Source: an uncultured Oscillospiraceae bacterium (GTDB lineage: Bacteria; Bacillota; Clostridia; Oscillospirales; Oscillospiraceae). From it: DNA of 56,261 bases. Location: the NCBI GenBank assembly GCA_947624895.1, contig CANQMK010000004.1:1-56261 (forward strand), given 5' to 3'. The position numbers and the translations under genes are program-made. How positions within the stretch are numbered: the stretch's first letter is position 1; each line of letters opens with the position of its first letter. This document shows, in pieces, positions 43,242 through 51,738 of this stretch. Below the pieces are notes generated by a model, which made no database searches, was not told where the DNA came from, and was given only the letters and a program-made list of their open reading frames with translations.

Positions 43242-44198
43242 TCATATCCGGGACAGCAGCACTCTGCAATTCCCCACGATCTGGTAGTCTCCCAGCGCCG
43301 CCGGGAGGAAATAGGACCCGCCCCGCTCCAGGGGGTATGTCCCGCCGCCGCTCCGAAGGACGCCCTCCCCCTCCACGCACAGCAGGTGCTGGAAGGACTT
43401 GCCGTCGCACCGGAGGGCCACCTCGCCCCGCGCGTCCACCCGGTAGGCCCGGAAGTGCTCGCAGGAGAACATCTCCCGGATCTCGAACCCCGGGAAGGAG
43501 ACCATGCTGTTGGCCCGGCACTCCTCCGGGATGATGGGGGTGTAGTCCATCACCTCCGCCGCACGGTCCAGGTGGAGGGGCCGGAGCTGTCCGGCGGCGT
43601 CCCGGCGGCGGTAGTCGTACACCCGGAAGGTGGTGTTGGAGCTCTGCTGGATCTCCGCGATCAGGAGCCCCTGGCCGATGGCGTGGATGGTGCCGGGGAG
43701 GATATAGAACACGTCCCCCCGGGCCACCGGGACCCGGTTGAGTACCTGGCAGATGGTGCCGTCCTCCGCCCGCCGCCGGAACTCCTCCGGGCTGATCTTC
43801 CGCCGGAGGCCCAGGTACAGGAAGGACTGGGGGGCGCAGTCTACGATATACCACATCTCCGCCTTCCCGCGCTCGCCCATACGGATCACCGCCGTCTCGT
43901 CCGACGGGTGGACCTGGATGGACAGGGGCTTGGCCGCGTCGATGAGCTTGACCAGGATGGGGAAGGGCCTGTTCTTGCAGTCGGTCCCCCAGTAGGCGGC
44001 CCGGTCCAGTTCCTCCAGCGTCTTGCCCGCCAGCGGGCCCTCCGCCACCACGGACATCCCCGCCCGGTGGCAGGAGAGTTCCCAGCTCTCGGCGGTGAGG
44101 TCCGGCGCGTCCGCCTTGCCGTATTCTTTTTTTAGTCGGTCCCCGCCCCAGAGGTACTCCTGATAGCAGGGGCGGAGCTTCAGCGGTGTGTACTCCAA
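43242..44198 (-). CDS. manA: Mannose-6-phosphate isomerase, class I
   Basis: ManA interconverts fructose-6-phosphate and mannose-6-phosphate, feeding GDP-mannose. The 318-residue product is the short Firmicutes form. Zinc and substrate motifs seen are LWGGDRLKKEYG, LSIQVHPSDE, KAEMWYIVD and ILPGTIHAIGQG. It lies 3 bases from the glycosyltransferase at 44202. Confidence 0.96.
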   Translation of the reverse strand: MEYTPLKLRPCYQEYLWGGDRLKKEYGKADAPDLTAESWELSCHRAGMSVVAEGPLAGKTLEELDRAAYWGTDCKNRPFPILVKLIDAAKPLSIQVHPSDETAVIRMGERGKAEMWYIVDCAPQSFLYLGLRRKISPEEFRRRAEDGTICQVLNRVPVARGDVFYILPGTIHAIGQGLLIAEIQQSSNTTFRVYDYRRRDAAGQLRPLHLDRAAEVMDYTPIIPEECRANSMVSFPGFEIREMFSCEHFRAYRVDARGEVALRCDGKSFQHLLCVEGEGVLRSGGGTYPLERGGSYFLPAALGDYQIVGNCRVLLSRI

Positions 44199-44201
44199 TC
44201 C

Positions 44202-45440
44202 TTATCCCAACCTCAACTCTTGTAGTCTCTTTTTGATGCGCTCCGCGGCCTTTTGGGGGGTGTTCTCCTGTTCCAGACGGGCCTTTGCCCGCTGGGCCAG
44301 CGCCGCTGCGTAGGCCCGATCCTCATAGAGCCGCCGCAGGAAGCGGGCCGCCTGGGCCTCGTCCGGCTGGGCCCAGTGGTCGTGGCGGTGGTAGGGCGGG
44401 TAGTCCCGGTCCAGCTCCACCACCTCCGCGTCCACCATGCAGGCCACGTCCTGGTCCATAAACTCCGTGTTGGCCGACCAGTTGGTGGCCACGGTGGGCG
44501 TGCCCAAAAGCATGGCCTCCGCCATCACCAGTCCAAATCCCTCCGCACGGTGCAGGGAAATATACCCGTCCACAGAGGCGATCAGGCTGTTGAAGACCTC
44601 CCGGCTGTAACTGTCCGTCAGGACGTAGAGGTTTGGATAGCCCTCCAGGATCGCCCGCATCCGCCGCAAGCCCTCCTCGCTCTCATGGGTGGCCTTGAGG
44701 ACCAGACCCACGTCCCGGTCCTCCGGGGAAAAGGCCATCCCGTAGGCCCGGACGCCCCCCTCCGGGTTCTTCCGGGCGGAGACGCTGTTTCCGTCATAGG
44801 AGATCAAAAAGAGGAACTGATCCCGGGGGAGGCCAAAGTAGTCCCGGCCCACGGACGGGTCGGTCCGCGGGGTCCGCAGGCCGTAGGGCATGGTGTACAC
44901 GGGCTTGTCTGTATAGTTCTTCAACGTGTCGGTGATGAACTGGGCGGGGGTCCAAATCTCGTCGAACATCGGAAAGGTGTAGAGCCACTCCCGCGGAAAC
45001 TCCGGCAGCTCCCAGAGCCAAAAGGCGATGTTGTACCGCGCCCGCAGTTTTTTCCGGTCCAGCCGCCATACCACGTTGGGTAGGATGGTGGGGTTGATGT
45101 GGATCAGATTGACACTGTATTTCAGTTCTCCGCTCTCCCACTGGGCCCACTCCAGGTCCGTCTCCTTGGCCGGTCCGTCCAGCGGCACATTGCAGATGGT
45201 GAAGGGGATCTCCGACGCCTGAAGCGCCGCCGCCACCAGTCGGCAGCTCTCCCCCAGGCCAAAGTCGCCCCGGATGTGGCCGATCAGGTTGACGCCAAAG
45301 GGCAGACTTCGATCCAGCCGGTGTTCCCCCGGGGACAGGCTCTTGGCGTAGGACTGAAAGAGCGCCTTTTTGATCCCCTCCCGCATTTTGGGGGTGGTGA
45401 CCGCCTTCACCGCGGCCTTGGCGTAATACCCTATGCCCAT
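44202..45440 (-). CDS. GT4-type glycosyltransferase
   Basis: The 412-residue product has NLIGHIRGDFGLGESCRLVA at the N-terminal glycine-rich acceptor loop and SLHRAEGFGLVMAEAMLLGT as the donor-site Glu motif. This pattern is common in polymannan and D-rhamnan transferases. Its start overlaps the phosphomutase stop by about 10 bases. It probably adds mannose or D-rhamnose, judging by neighbours; the linkage cannot be read from sequence. Confidence 0.88.
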   Translation of the reverse strand: MGIGYYAKAAVKAVTTPKMREGIKKALFQSYAKSLSPGEHRLDRSLPFGVNLIGHIRGDFGLGESCRLVAAALQASEIPFTICNVPLDGPAKETDLEWAQWESGELKYSVNLIHINPTILPNVVWRLDRKKLRARYNIAFWLWELPEFPREWLYTFPMFDEIWTPAQFITDTLKNYTDKPVYTMPYGLRTPRTDPSVGRDYFGLPRDQFLFLISYDGNSVSARKNPEGGVRAYGMAFSPEDRDVGLVLKATHESEEGLRRMRAILEGYPNLYVLTDSYSREVFNSLIASVDGYISLHRAEGFGLVMAEAMLLGTPTVATNWSANTEFMDQDVACMVDAEVVELDRDYPPYHRHDHWAQPDEAQAARFLRRLYEDRAYAAALAQRAKARLEQENTPQKAAERIKKRLQELRLG

Positions 45441-47113
45441 TCCCGCACCGCCGCCTCAAAATACCCGGCGAGCTTGTCCGCGGCGGCCACGCTCTCCGCG
45501 CGGTCCCGGCCCACCGCCGTGAGGTACACCTTCAGCTTGGGCTCCGTCCCGGAGGGGCGGACGGTGGCCTCCATGCCACCCGCCAGGAAAAAGCGCAGGA
45601 CGTTGGAGGGGGGCAGGCCCGTGTCCGGGCTGAGGTAGTCGGTCACGCCCTCCACCGCGAGCCCGGCGATCTCCTTCGGCGGGGCGCTCCGCAGGCCGCC
45701 CGTCAGCGCCCCCATCTTTTCGCTCCCGCTGGAGCCCTCGAAGGTGAAGGAGAGGAGCCGGCCCTCAAAGTACCCGTGCTCCCGGTAGAGCTCATCCAGC
45801 ACGTCGATGAGGGTCTTTCCTTGGGCCTTGTAGTAGGCGAACATCTCGCAGATGAGCAGGGAGGCGTTCACCCCGTCCTTGTCCCGGACGAAGCTGCCGC
45901 TGAGGTAGCCGTAGCTCTCCTCGAAACCGAAGATGTAGCGCTCCGCCTCGCCCCGCTGTTCCAGAAGGCCGATCTGCTCCCCGATGAACTTGAAGCCGGT
46001 GAGTACGTCGATGAGCTCCACGCCGTACTTTTGGGCGATCCGCGCCGCCATGGGGGTGGTGACGATGGTCTTCACCGCCACCGGGTCCCGGGGCATATCC
46101 CCCCGCTCCAGGCGGGACTTGCACACAAAGTCCAGCAACAGCGCGCCCATCTCGTTGCCGGTGATGAGGGTGTAGCCCTCCCCGGTCCGCACCGCCGTGC
46201 CCACCCGGTCGCAGTCCGGGTCGGTGGCCAGCAGAAGGTCGCTCCCCGTCCGCTCCGCCCAGGAAAGGCCCACGGTCAGGGCCTCCCGGACCTCCGGGTT
46301 GGGGTAGGGGCAGGTGGGGAAGTGCCCGTCCGGCGTGCCCTGCTCGGTGGGGATGGTGATATGGGTGAAGCCGTGCTCCTTCAGGCACCGGGGGACGCAG
46401 GAGATCCCCGCGCCGTTCAGGGGGGTGTAGACGATGTTCACGTCCCGGGGCACCGGCGAAGACAGCACCGAGGCGCCGCCCACCGCCTGGAGGTAGCGGT
46501 CCACCGTGTCCTCCCCGATGTAGGCGATCGTCCCCGCCTGGAGGGCGGCCTCGAAGTCCGTCCGGCGCACATCGTCAAAGGGGTCCACGGCGTCGATCTC
46601 CCCCTGGATGGCCTTGGCGGCCTGGGTGGTGATCTGGCAGCCGTCTCCGCCGTAGACCTTGTAGCCGTTGTACTTGGCCGGGTTGTGGCTGGCGGTGACC
46701 ACCACGCCGCCGTCGCACTGCAGGTCCCGCACCGCGAAGGACAGGGAGGGGGTGGGCATCAGCCTGGGGTAGATGTGCACCCGGACGCCGTTGGCGGCGA
46801 ACACCTCCGCCGCCGTCCGGGCAAAGAGGTCGGAGTGGATGCGGCTGTCGTAGGCGATGGCTACGGAGGGCTTGTCCACCATCTTGTTCAGATAGTTGGC
46901 GTACCCCTGGGTGGCCTTGGCCACGGTGTAGACGTTCATCCGGTTGGTCCCGGCCCCCAGCACCCCCCGGAGGCCGCCGGTGCCAAAGGCCAGCTCCCGG
47001 TAGAAGCGGTCCTCCACCGCCGGGGCGTCCCCGGCGATGGCCCGCAGTTCCCCGGCCAGCTCCTCGTCCACCGCCAGGGCCAGCCAGCGGTCGTATCTCT
47101 CTTGGACGGTCAC
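45431..47113 (-). CDS. Phosphomannomutase/phosphoglucomutase
   Basis: The 560-residue alpha-D-phosphohexomutase has the active serine in VVTASHNPAKYNGYKVYG, the Mg-binding LLATDPDCDRVG, the sugar-binding FGFEESYGYL and the C-terminal phosphate loop VRPSGTEPKLKVY. Length fits the PgcA/phosphoglucomutase-2 subgroup. Lying between manA/manC and GT4 genes, it most likely converts mannose-6-phosphate to mannose-1-phosphate and may also serve glucose-1-phosphate for the dTDP and CDP routes. The start is GTG, overlapping the GT4 stop. Confidence 0.92.
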   Translation of the reverse strand: MTVQERYDRWLALAVDEELAGELRAIAGDAPAVEDRFYRELAFGTGGLRGVLGAGTNRMNVYTVAKATQGYANYLNKMVDKPSVAIAYDSRIHSDLFARTAAEVFAANGVRVHIYPRLMPTPSLSFAVRDLQCDGGVVVTASHNPAKYNGYKVYGGDGCQITTQAAKAIQGEIDAVDPFDDVRRTDFEAALQAGTIAYIGEDTVDRYLQAVGGASVLSSPVPRDVNIVYTPLNGAGISCVPRCLKEHGFTHITIPTEQGTPDGHFPTCPYPNPEVREALTVGLSWAERTGSDLLLATDPDCDRVGTAVRTGEGYTLITGNEMGALLLDFVCKSRLERGDMPRDPVAVKTIVTTPMAARIAQKYGVELIDVLTGFKFIGEQIGLLEQRGEAERYIFGFEESYGYLSGSFVRDKDGVNASLLICEMFAYYKAQGKTLIDVLDELYREHGYFEGRLLSFTFEGSSGSEKMGALTGGLRSAPPKEIAGLAVEGVTDYLSPDTGLPPSNVLRFFLAGGMEATVRPSGTEPKLKVYLTAVGRDRAESVAAADKLAGYFEAAVREWA

Positions 47114-48225
47114 GGTATCATCTCCTCCACTCTCTCACGCAGGAGCATCGCCGACCGCTCCCAGGAAAATCGTTTTACATTCTCAAAGCCCCGGCGGGTC
47201 AGCTCCTCCGCCGCCGACCGCTGGGACAGCACCCTGGTCATGCCCGCGCGGATGCTCTCCACGTCGTAGGGATCCACCAGCTCCGCGCTGTCCCCCGCCA
47301 CCTCCGGCAGGGCGGAGCGGTCACTGGTCACCACCGGCGTGCCGCACTTCTGGGCCTCCAGGACGGGGATGCCGAAGCCCTCATAGAGGGTGGGGAAGGC
47401 GAAGAGGTCCGCCGCGGAGTAGAGGGCCGGCATATCCTCGTCCGGGACAAAGCCTGTGAAGACCACGTCGCCTTGGTGCTTGATCTCCCGCAGGGCGTCG
47501 GCCCGGTCGAACCGCCAGCCCTGCTCCCCGGCGATGACCAGCTTGTGGGGCAGGCCGGTCCGCTCCTTCATCTGGTCGAAGGCCTGGATGGTCCGCTGGA
47601 GATTTTTGCGGGGGTTGTTGTTCCCCACAAAGAGGATGTACCTCTCTGAAAGGCCGTACTTCTCCCGCACCGCCGCCAGAGCGGCTTCGTCCTCCACCGG
47701 GGCCAGGTCCTCCCGGCAGGCCATGGGGATCACGGATATCTTCTCCGGCGCTATCCCCAGCACCTGGACCATCTCGCTCTTTGTGAACTCCGAGATGGCC
47801 AGAAACCGCTCCGCCCGGCGGCACACATATCGGTATTGGAGCCGCCACAACAGCACCCGGGAGCGGTCATAGACCTCCGGCATACGGAACACCGCCAGGT
47901 CGGTCACCAGCGGCGCCAGCTTACAGCTTTTGGGGAGGAAAAAGGGCGTCTTGGAGTCGGTGGTCAGCAAGACCGCGTCCTCGCAATACCGGGGCCCCAT
48001 GCGGAAGGACTGGAAAAGCATCCGCTTCCTGCCCTCTCCGTGGTCGAAGGGGGCGCGGATCAGCTCCGTGTCCCGCCCCGCCGGGAACGCCGGGGCGTCC
48101 TGGGGCAGGATGACCTGGCAGGGCCGCTCCGTCTGTTGGGCGTAGGCCCCGAACAGGTCCCGAATCACCACCCCGATCCCCGAGCTGTTGGGCTTATATT
48201 GCAACGCGTTGATGACGACCTTCAT
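47110..48225 (-). CDS. GT4-type (mannosyltransferase-like) glycosyltransferase
   Basis: The 371-residue product begins KVVINALQYKPNSSGIGVVI, with FVGNNNPRKNLQRTIQAFDQ and FPTLYEGFGIPVLEAQKCGT (Glu-rich donor motif), typical of WbdB/WbdC and MtfB-type mannosyltransferases. ATG 48225 is preferred; a TTG at 48354 would add a Gly/Ala-rich leader without similarity. It is the first gene of the 28-kb operon and could start the mannose/D-rhamnose backbone. Confidence 0.9.
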   Translation of the reverse strand: MKVVINALQYKPNSSGIGVVIRDLFGAYAQQTERPCQVILPQDAPAFPAGRDTELIRAPFDHGEGRKRMLFQSFRMGPRYCEDAVLLTTDSKTPFFLPKSCKLAPLVTDLAVFRMPEVYDRSRVLLWRLQYRYVCRRAERFLAISEFTKSEMVQVLGIAPEKISVIPMACREDLAPVEDEAALAAVREKYGLSERYILFVGNNNPRKNLQRTIQAFDQMKERTGLPHKLVIAGEQGWRFDRADALREIKHQGDVVFTGFVPDEDMPALYSAADLFAFPTLYEGFGIPVLEAQKCGTPVVTSDRSALPEVAGDSAELVDPYDVESIRAGMTRVLSQRSAAEELTRRGFENVKRFSWERSAMLLRERVEEMIP

Positions 48226-48369
48226 CCCGATCCCGCCCGTTCCGGCAGCCGCGGGTCTCCCGGCGGCCTGTGTACCGCGAAGGCATCCCGTGGCGTCCCC
48301 CGCCCGGGCGTCCTCCGCCCAAAGTCCGTCGCAGAAGAAACGCTTATGCGACAAATGGCGCTAGTGTGT

Positions 48370-48398
48370 ATTCTAGCATACCTTCCTCGAATTAGCAA
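48370..48398 (-). promoter_or_regulatory. Sigma-A promoter of the main 28-kb polysaccharide operon
   Basis: TTGCTA (48393-48398), a 17-bp spacer and TGCTAGAAT (extended -10; TAGAAT at 48370-48375) lie on the minus strand. Initiation near 48363 gives a leader of about 140 bases. That leader holds a small hairpin (GTCGCA/TGCGAC near 48330-48357) and GC-rich sequence, and may be regulatory. The rest of 48226-48527 contains no gene. Confidence 0.85.
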
Positions 48399-48493
48399 GT
48401 GTTTTGGCCTATTTCACATTTTTTACAGTTCAATTCCCGTTGCAATTCGCCATTTACTCCACATTTCACAAAAAAAGCGTCGCCGCGGCACAG

Positions 48494-48525
48494 CGAACGG
48501 GCGGGGCCGGGGCCCCGCCCGTTCG
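48494..48525 (-). terminator. Probable asnB terminator
   Basis: A GC-rich inverted repeat with 15-base arms (CGAACGGGCGGGGCC and its complement) begins 2 bases after the asnB stop. The run of seven U residues comes only about 17 bases later, so the structure is atypical but probably ends asnB before the polysaccharide promoter. Confidence 0.65.
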
Positions 48526-48527
48526 GT

Positions 48528-50372
48528 CTAGTCCACCAGGCGCACGTGGTAGTGGCGGAGCCAGTGGTCGAGCTGGAGGAAGTAGGCGATGGTCTGGGGG
48601 GTGGTCATGAGCTGGCCGTACCAGGGCGTGGACCGCTGGGACTCCAACAGCTCCTCCAGGGCCTGGGGCCGCACCAGCTCCAGCAGGGGCGCGGCGGGGT
48701 CCGAGATCACCTCCCGCAGCCGGGCCGAAACCGCCTGGAGATAGGCGGGGTGGTGGGTCTTGGGGTAGGGGCTCTTCTTGCGCCAGAGGACCTCCTCGGG
48801 CAGGACCCCCGCCATGGCCTCCCGGAGGAGGCCCTTCTCCACGCCGTTGTGGTCCTTGAAGGCCCAGGGAACGGTGTAGAGGTACTCCGCGATCCGGTGG
48901 TCGCAGAAGGGCACCCGCACCTCCAGGCCGCTGTACATACTCATCCGGTCTTTGCGGTCCAGCAGGGTCTGCATGAACCAGTCCACGTTCAGGTTCATCA
49001 TCTCCTTCATCCGCCGCTCCAGGGGCGGGGCGTCCGGGAGGATATGGCTGTCCGCCACCGTCCGGCGGTAGTAGTAGTCCACGTACTCCGCCGGGTCCAG
49101 CGACCCCAGCACGCCGGGCCGGAGGAAACCCGCCCGCCAGGCGGTGGACTGGGCCCAGGGAAAGCCCTCCCGCTCCCGCACGGTGGGGTCCCGATACCAG
49201 GGGTAGCCGCCGAAGATCTCGTCGGCGCACTCCCCGGACAGGGCCACCGTGGCAATCCGCTTGATCTCCCGGCAAAAGAGGAGGAGGGAGGAGTCCACGT
49301 CCGCCATGCCGGGCAGGTCCCGGGCCTCCACCGCCCAGTCCAGGGCTTGCGCCAGCTCCGGCGTGTCCAGCAGGACCAGGTGGTTTTGGGCGTGGAGAGC
49401 CTCGTTCATCCGGCGGATGAAGGCGGGGTCGCTGTTGGGCTGGAACTTGCTGGCCTGGAAGTACCTCTCGTTGTCCTTGTAGTCCACGGAGACGGTGTGG
49501 AGCGTCATCCCCCGCCGGGTGAAAAACCGGTCGGCTACGGCGGAGATGAGGCTGGAGTCCAGCCCCCCGGACAGGAAGGTACACACCGGCACGTCGGCGG
49601 AGAGCTGGCGCTGGATGGCATCCAACACCAGCTGGCGGGTCTTCTCCACCGCCTCCTCAAAGGTGTCGGTGAAGGGCCGGTCGGTGAGGCGCCAGTACCG
49701 ACGCAGGGTCAGCCGGTCCTCCCCCGCGTCGTACCAGCCGCACTCCCCGGGGCGCAGCTCGAAGACCTCCCGGAACACACCGCTCCCCGGCACCCGCCCC
49801 GGCCCCAGCAGGAGGACCTGGGCCAGACCCTCCCGGTCCACCTCCGGCTCCACCCAGGGATGGCACAGCAGGGCCTTGAGCTCGGAGGCGAACAGGAGGC
49901 TCCCCCGCCGCCGGGCGTAGAACAGGGGCTTGACCCCCATGCGGTCCCGGGCCAGGAAGAGCCGCCCCCGATCCTTTTCCCACACGGCGAAGGCGAAGAT
50001 GCCGTTGAGCCGTTCCATGCATCCCTCCTTCCACTGGGCGTAGGCGTGGAGGAGCACCTCGGTGTCGGAGTGGGTCTCAAAGCGGTGCCCCAGGGCCTCT
50101 AGCTCCGCCCGCAGCTCCCCGGTGTTGTAGAGCTCGCCGTTGTAGACCATGGCGTACGCCTCCTCCCCCCGGCGCAGGGTCATGGGCTGCCGCCCCCGCT
50201 CCGGGTCCACCACGCACAGCCGGGCGTGGACCAGCGCGGCGTTTTCTTCCAGGTACATCCCCTCCTGATCCGGTCCCCGCCGGGCCAGGACCTTTTGCAT
50301 CCCCCGGTACACCTCTGTCATCCTGTCCGCCCGCCAGCCGGGCCGACCAATCTGTCCCGCGATCCCACACAC
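48528..50372 (-). CDS. asnB: Asparagine synthetase B-like glutamine amidotransferase
   Basis: The 614-residue product has an N-terminal class II glutaminase domain and a C-terminal ATP-pyrophosphatase domain (FLSGGLDSSLISA). I set the start at GTG 50372, since the next codon is then the catalytic Cys2 (CGIAGQIG) and GGAGG lies 8 bases before; an upstream frame would bury the cysteine. RRGPDQEGMYL and MVYNGELYNTGEL are typical. It normally makes asparagine, but AsnB relatives also amidate cell-wall diaminopimelate, and its place next to a surface locus leaves that open. Confidence 0.93.
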   Translation of the reverse strand: MCGIAGQIGRPGWRADRMTEVYRGMQKVLARRGPDQEGMYLEENAALVHARLCVVDPERGRQPMTLRRGEEAYAMVYNGELYNTGELRAELEALGHRFETHSDTEVLLHAYAQWKEGCMERLNGIFAFAVWEKDRGRLFLARDRMGVKPLFYARRRGSLLFASELKALLCHPWVEPEVDREGLAQVLLLGPGRVPGSGVFREVFELRPGECGWYDAGEDRLTLRRYWRLTDRPFTDTFEEAVEKTRQLVLDAIQRQLSADVPVCTFLSGGLDSSLISAVADRFFTRRGMTLHTVSVDYKDNERYFQASKFQPNSDPAFIRRMNEALHAQNHLVLLDTPELAQALDWAVEARDLPGMADVDSSLLLFCREIKRIATVALSGECADEIFGGYPWYRDPTVREREGFPWAQSTAWRAGFLRPGVLGSLDPAEYVDYYYRRTVADSHILPDAPPLERRMKEMMNLNVDWFMQTLLDRKDRMSMYSGLEVRVPFCDHRIAEYLYTVPWAFKDHNGVEKGLLREAMAGVLPEEVLWRKKSPYPKTHHPAYLQAVSARLREVISDPAAPLLELVRPQALEELLESQRSTPWYGQLMTTPQTIAYFLQLDHWLRHYHVRLVD

Positions 50373-50486
50373 GCCGCATTCCTCCTTAAAAAACGCGCCC
50401 GCCCCCCAGGGACGCGCGCCGTTGCTCTGGCCCATTCTATGCCGCCCCTCTCCCCCGCCGTTCCCATTGCGGGGACACGAAAACAG

Positions 50487-50524
50487 AAAAAGCCCGCCCC
50501 GGCGCTTTCGCGTCGGAGCGGGCT
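50487..50524 (-). terminator. Rho-independent terminator of the McrBC operon
   Basis: On the minus strand a GC-rich stem (GCCCGCTCCGACGC with a slightly mismatched partner, GAAA-type loop) is followed by UUUUU. It lies 75 bases after the ADP-ribosylglycohydrolase stop and separates that operon from asnB. The rest of 50373-50599 holds the asnB leader with a possible TAGAAT -10 at 50434 but no convincing -35. Confidence 0.8.
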
Positions 50525-50599
50525 GGAAAGAGTGGGCTTCCCAAAGTCAGCGGCGGCCTGGGAAGCCCTGGGACCGCGGGTCGGCGGGCGCTCTCCCGC

Positions 50600-51709
50600 T
50601 CACGCCTTTGGCCGGTAGGTCATCTCCACATATTTGCTCTCCCACAGCGCGTCCCGAGGGCCGTATTCGGCGATGGGGCAGTCGCGGTGCAGGTCCTCCG
50701 CCACCGTCAGGATCACATCCCGCAGCTCCAGCCGGTCCAGGAGGTGCCGGGGGATGGCGCCCAGGCCCAGGGACGCGCCCAGGAGCTGCCCCGTGACCGC
50801 GCCGGTGGAGTCGCTGTCGCCGCCGTGGTTCACGGCGGCCAGGACGCCCCGCTCAAAGCTGTCGGCGTATTTCAGCGCGCAGTACACGGCGATGGCGAGG
50901 GTCTCCTCCGCCACCCAGCCCTCCCCCAGTTGTCCGATGGCGTCCAGGTCACGGGCGGACTCGGTGGAGAGCCGGATCGCCTTCTGGAGGAGCGCCAGGA
51001 GCGCGTCCATATGGCGCGCCTCGGGAAAGAGCGCCGGCACCGCGCCCATGGCGTCCTGAACGGCGGCCAGGACGCTGTCGCCGTACCCGGCGATCCGCAG
51101 GAGGATGTGCGTGAGCATGGCGGCGGGGAGGTAGCCCAGTTCATGCCCGTGGGTCAGCGCCGCGGCCTTCGCGCCGATGCGGTCGACCCTTTCCGGCGCG
51201 TATTTTTTATCGCAAAAGTACAGTCCGATCGGCGCGACGCGCATGAGCCCGCCGCAGCCCTTGCTCTGGTTGATGGGCTGGTCCAGCCGCCCGTTTCCGC
51301 CCTGGGCCAGGGCGGACAGGCAGGTGTTTCCCGGCGCTCTGCGGTGGAAGAGCTCGGGCACATGGACCAGCCAGGAGTGGTGAAATTCTTCCGGCAGAGG
51401 GTAGGGCTCCGTCTGCGTCCGGTACCAGTCCCGGTAGCTGTACGCGAGGTAGCATTCGGCATAGTCGCCCATGATGCCCCGGGTCATGCCGCGGGTCGTG
51501 CCGACGAGGAGCCCCGTCGCCGTGAACAGCGTCATCTGCGTATCGTCGGATATCTCCGCCACGCCGTGGCGGAGCTCGTATGCCGTGATGCCGTTTTCCC
51601 CATAGGCTTGGAATATGGCGGAGGCGGGCAGGAACTCCACCGCGTACCCCAGGGCGTCCCCCACGGCGCCGCCCACCAGACAGCCTTGGAACCGATCCAG
51701 ATCTCGCAT
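50600..51709 (-). CDS. ADP-ribosylglycohydrolase family protein
   Basis: The 369-residue product matches the DraG/ARH fold: GCLVGGAVGDALGYAVEFL near the start, metal ligands in SDDTQMTLF (about residue 54) and the C-terminal HGGDSDSTGAVTGQLLGA. Such enzymes remove ADP-ribose from proteins, nucleic acids or small molecules. It begins 29 bases after mcrC with no promoter between them and ends before the terminator at 50487, so it appears to be the third gene of the McrBC operon. Target unknown. Confidence 0.92.
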   Translation of the reverse strand: MRDLDRFQGCLVGGAVGDALGYAVEFLPASAIFQAYGENGITAYELRHGVAEISDDTQMTLFTATGLLVGTTRGMTRGIMGDYAECYLAYSYRDWYRTQTEPYPLPEEFHHSWLVHVPELFHRRAPGNTCLSALAQGGNGRLDQPINQSKGCGGLMRVAPIGLYFCDKKYAPERVDRIGAKAAALTHGHELGYLPAAMLTHILLRIAGYGDSVLAAVQDAMGAVPALFPEARHMDALLALLQKAIRLSTESARDLDAIGQLGEGWVAEETLAIAVYCALKYADSFERGVLAAVNHGGDSDSTGAVTGQLLGASLGLGAIPRHLLDRLELRDVILTVAEDLHRDCPIAEYGPRDALWESKYVEMTYRPKA

Positions 51710-51738
51710 GATCGTCCTCCTCCCCTATCGCCCCGCCG

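Noticed and set aside
48226..48354. TTG-initiated extension of the GT4 gene at 47110
   Set aside because: The added Gly/Ala-rich residues have no similarity to GT4 proteins, and the conserved start KVVINALQ matches ATG 48225. Kept only as a leader observation.
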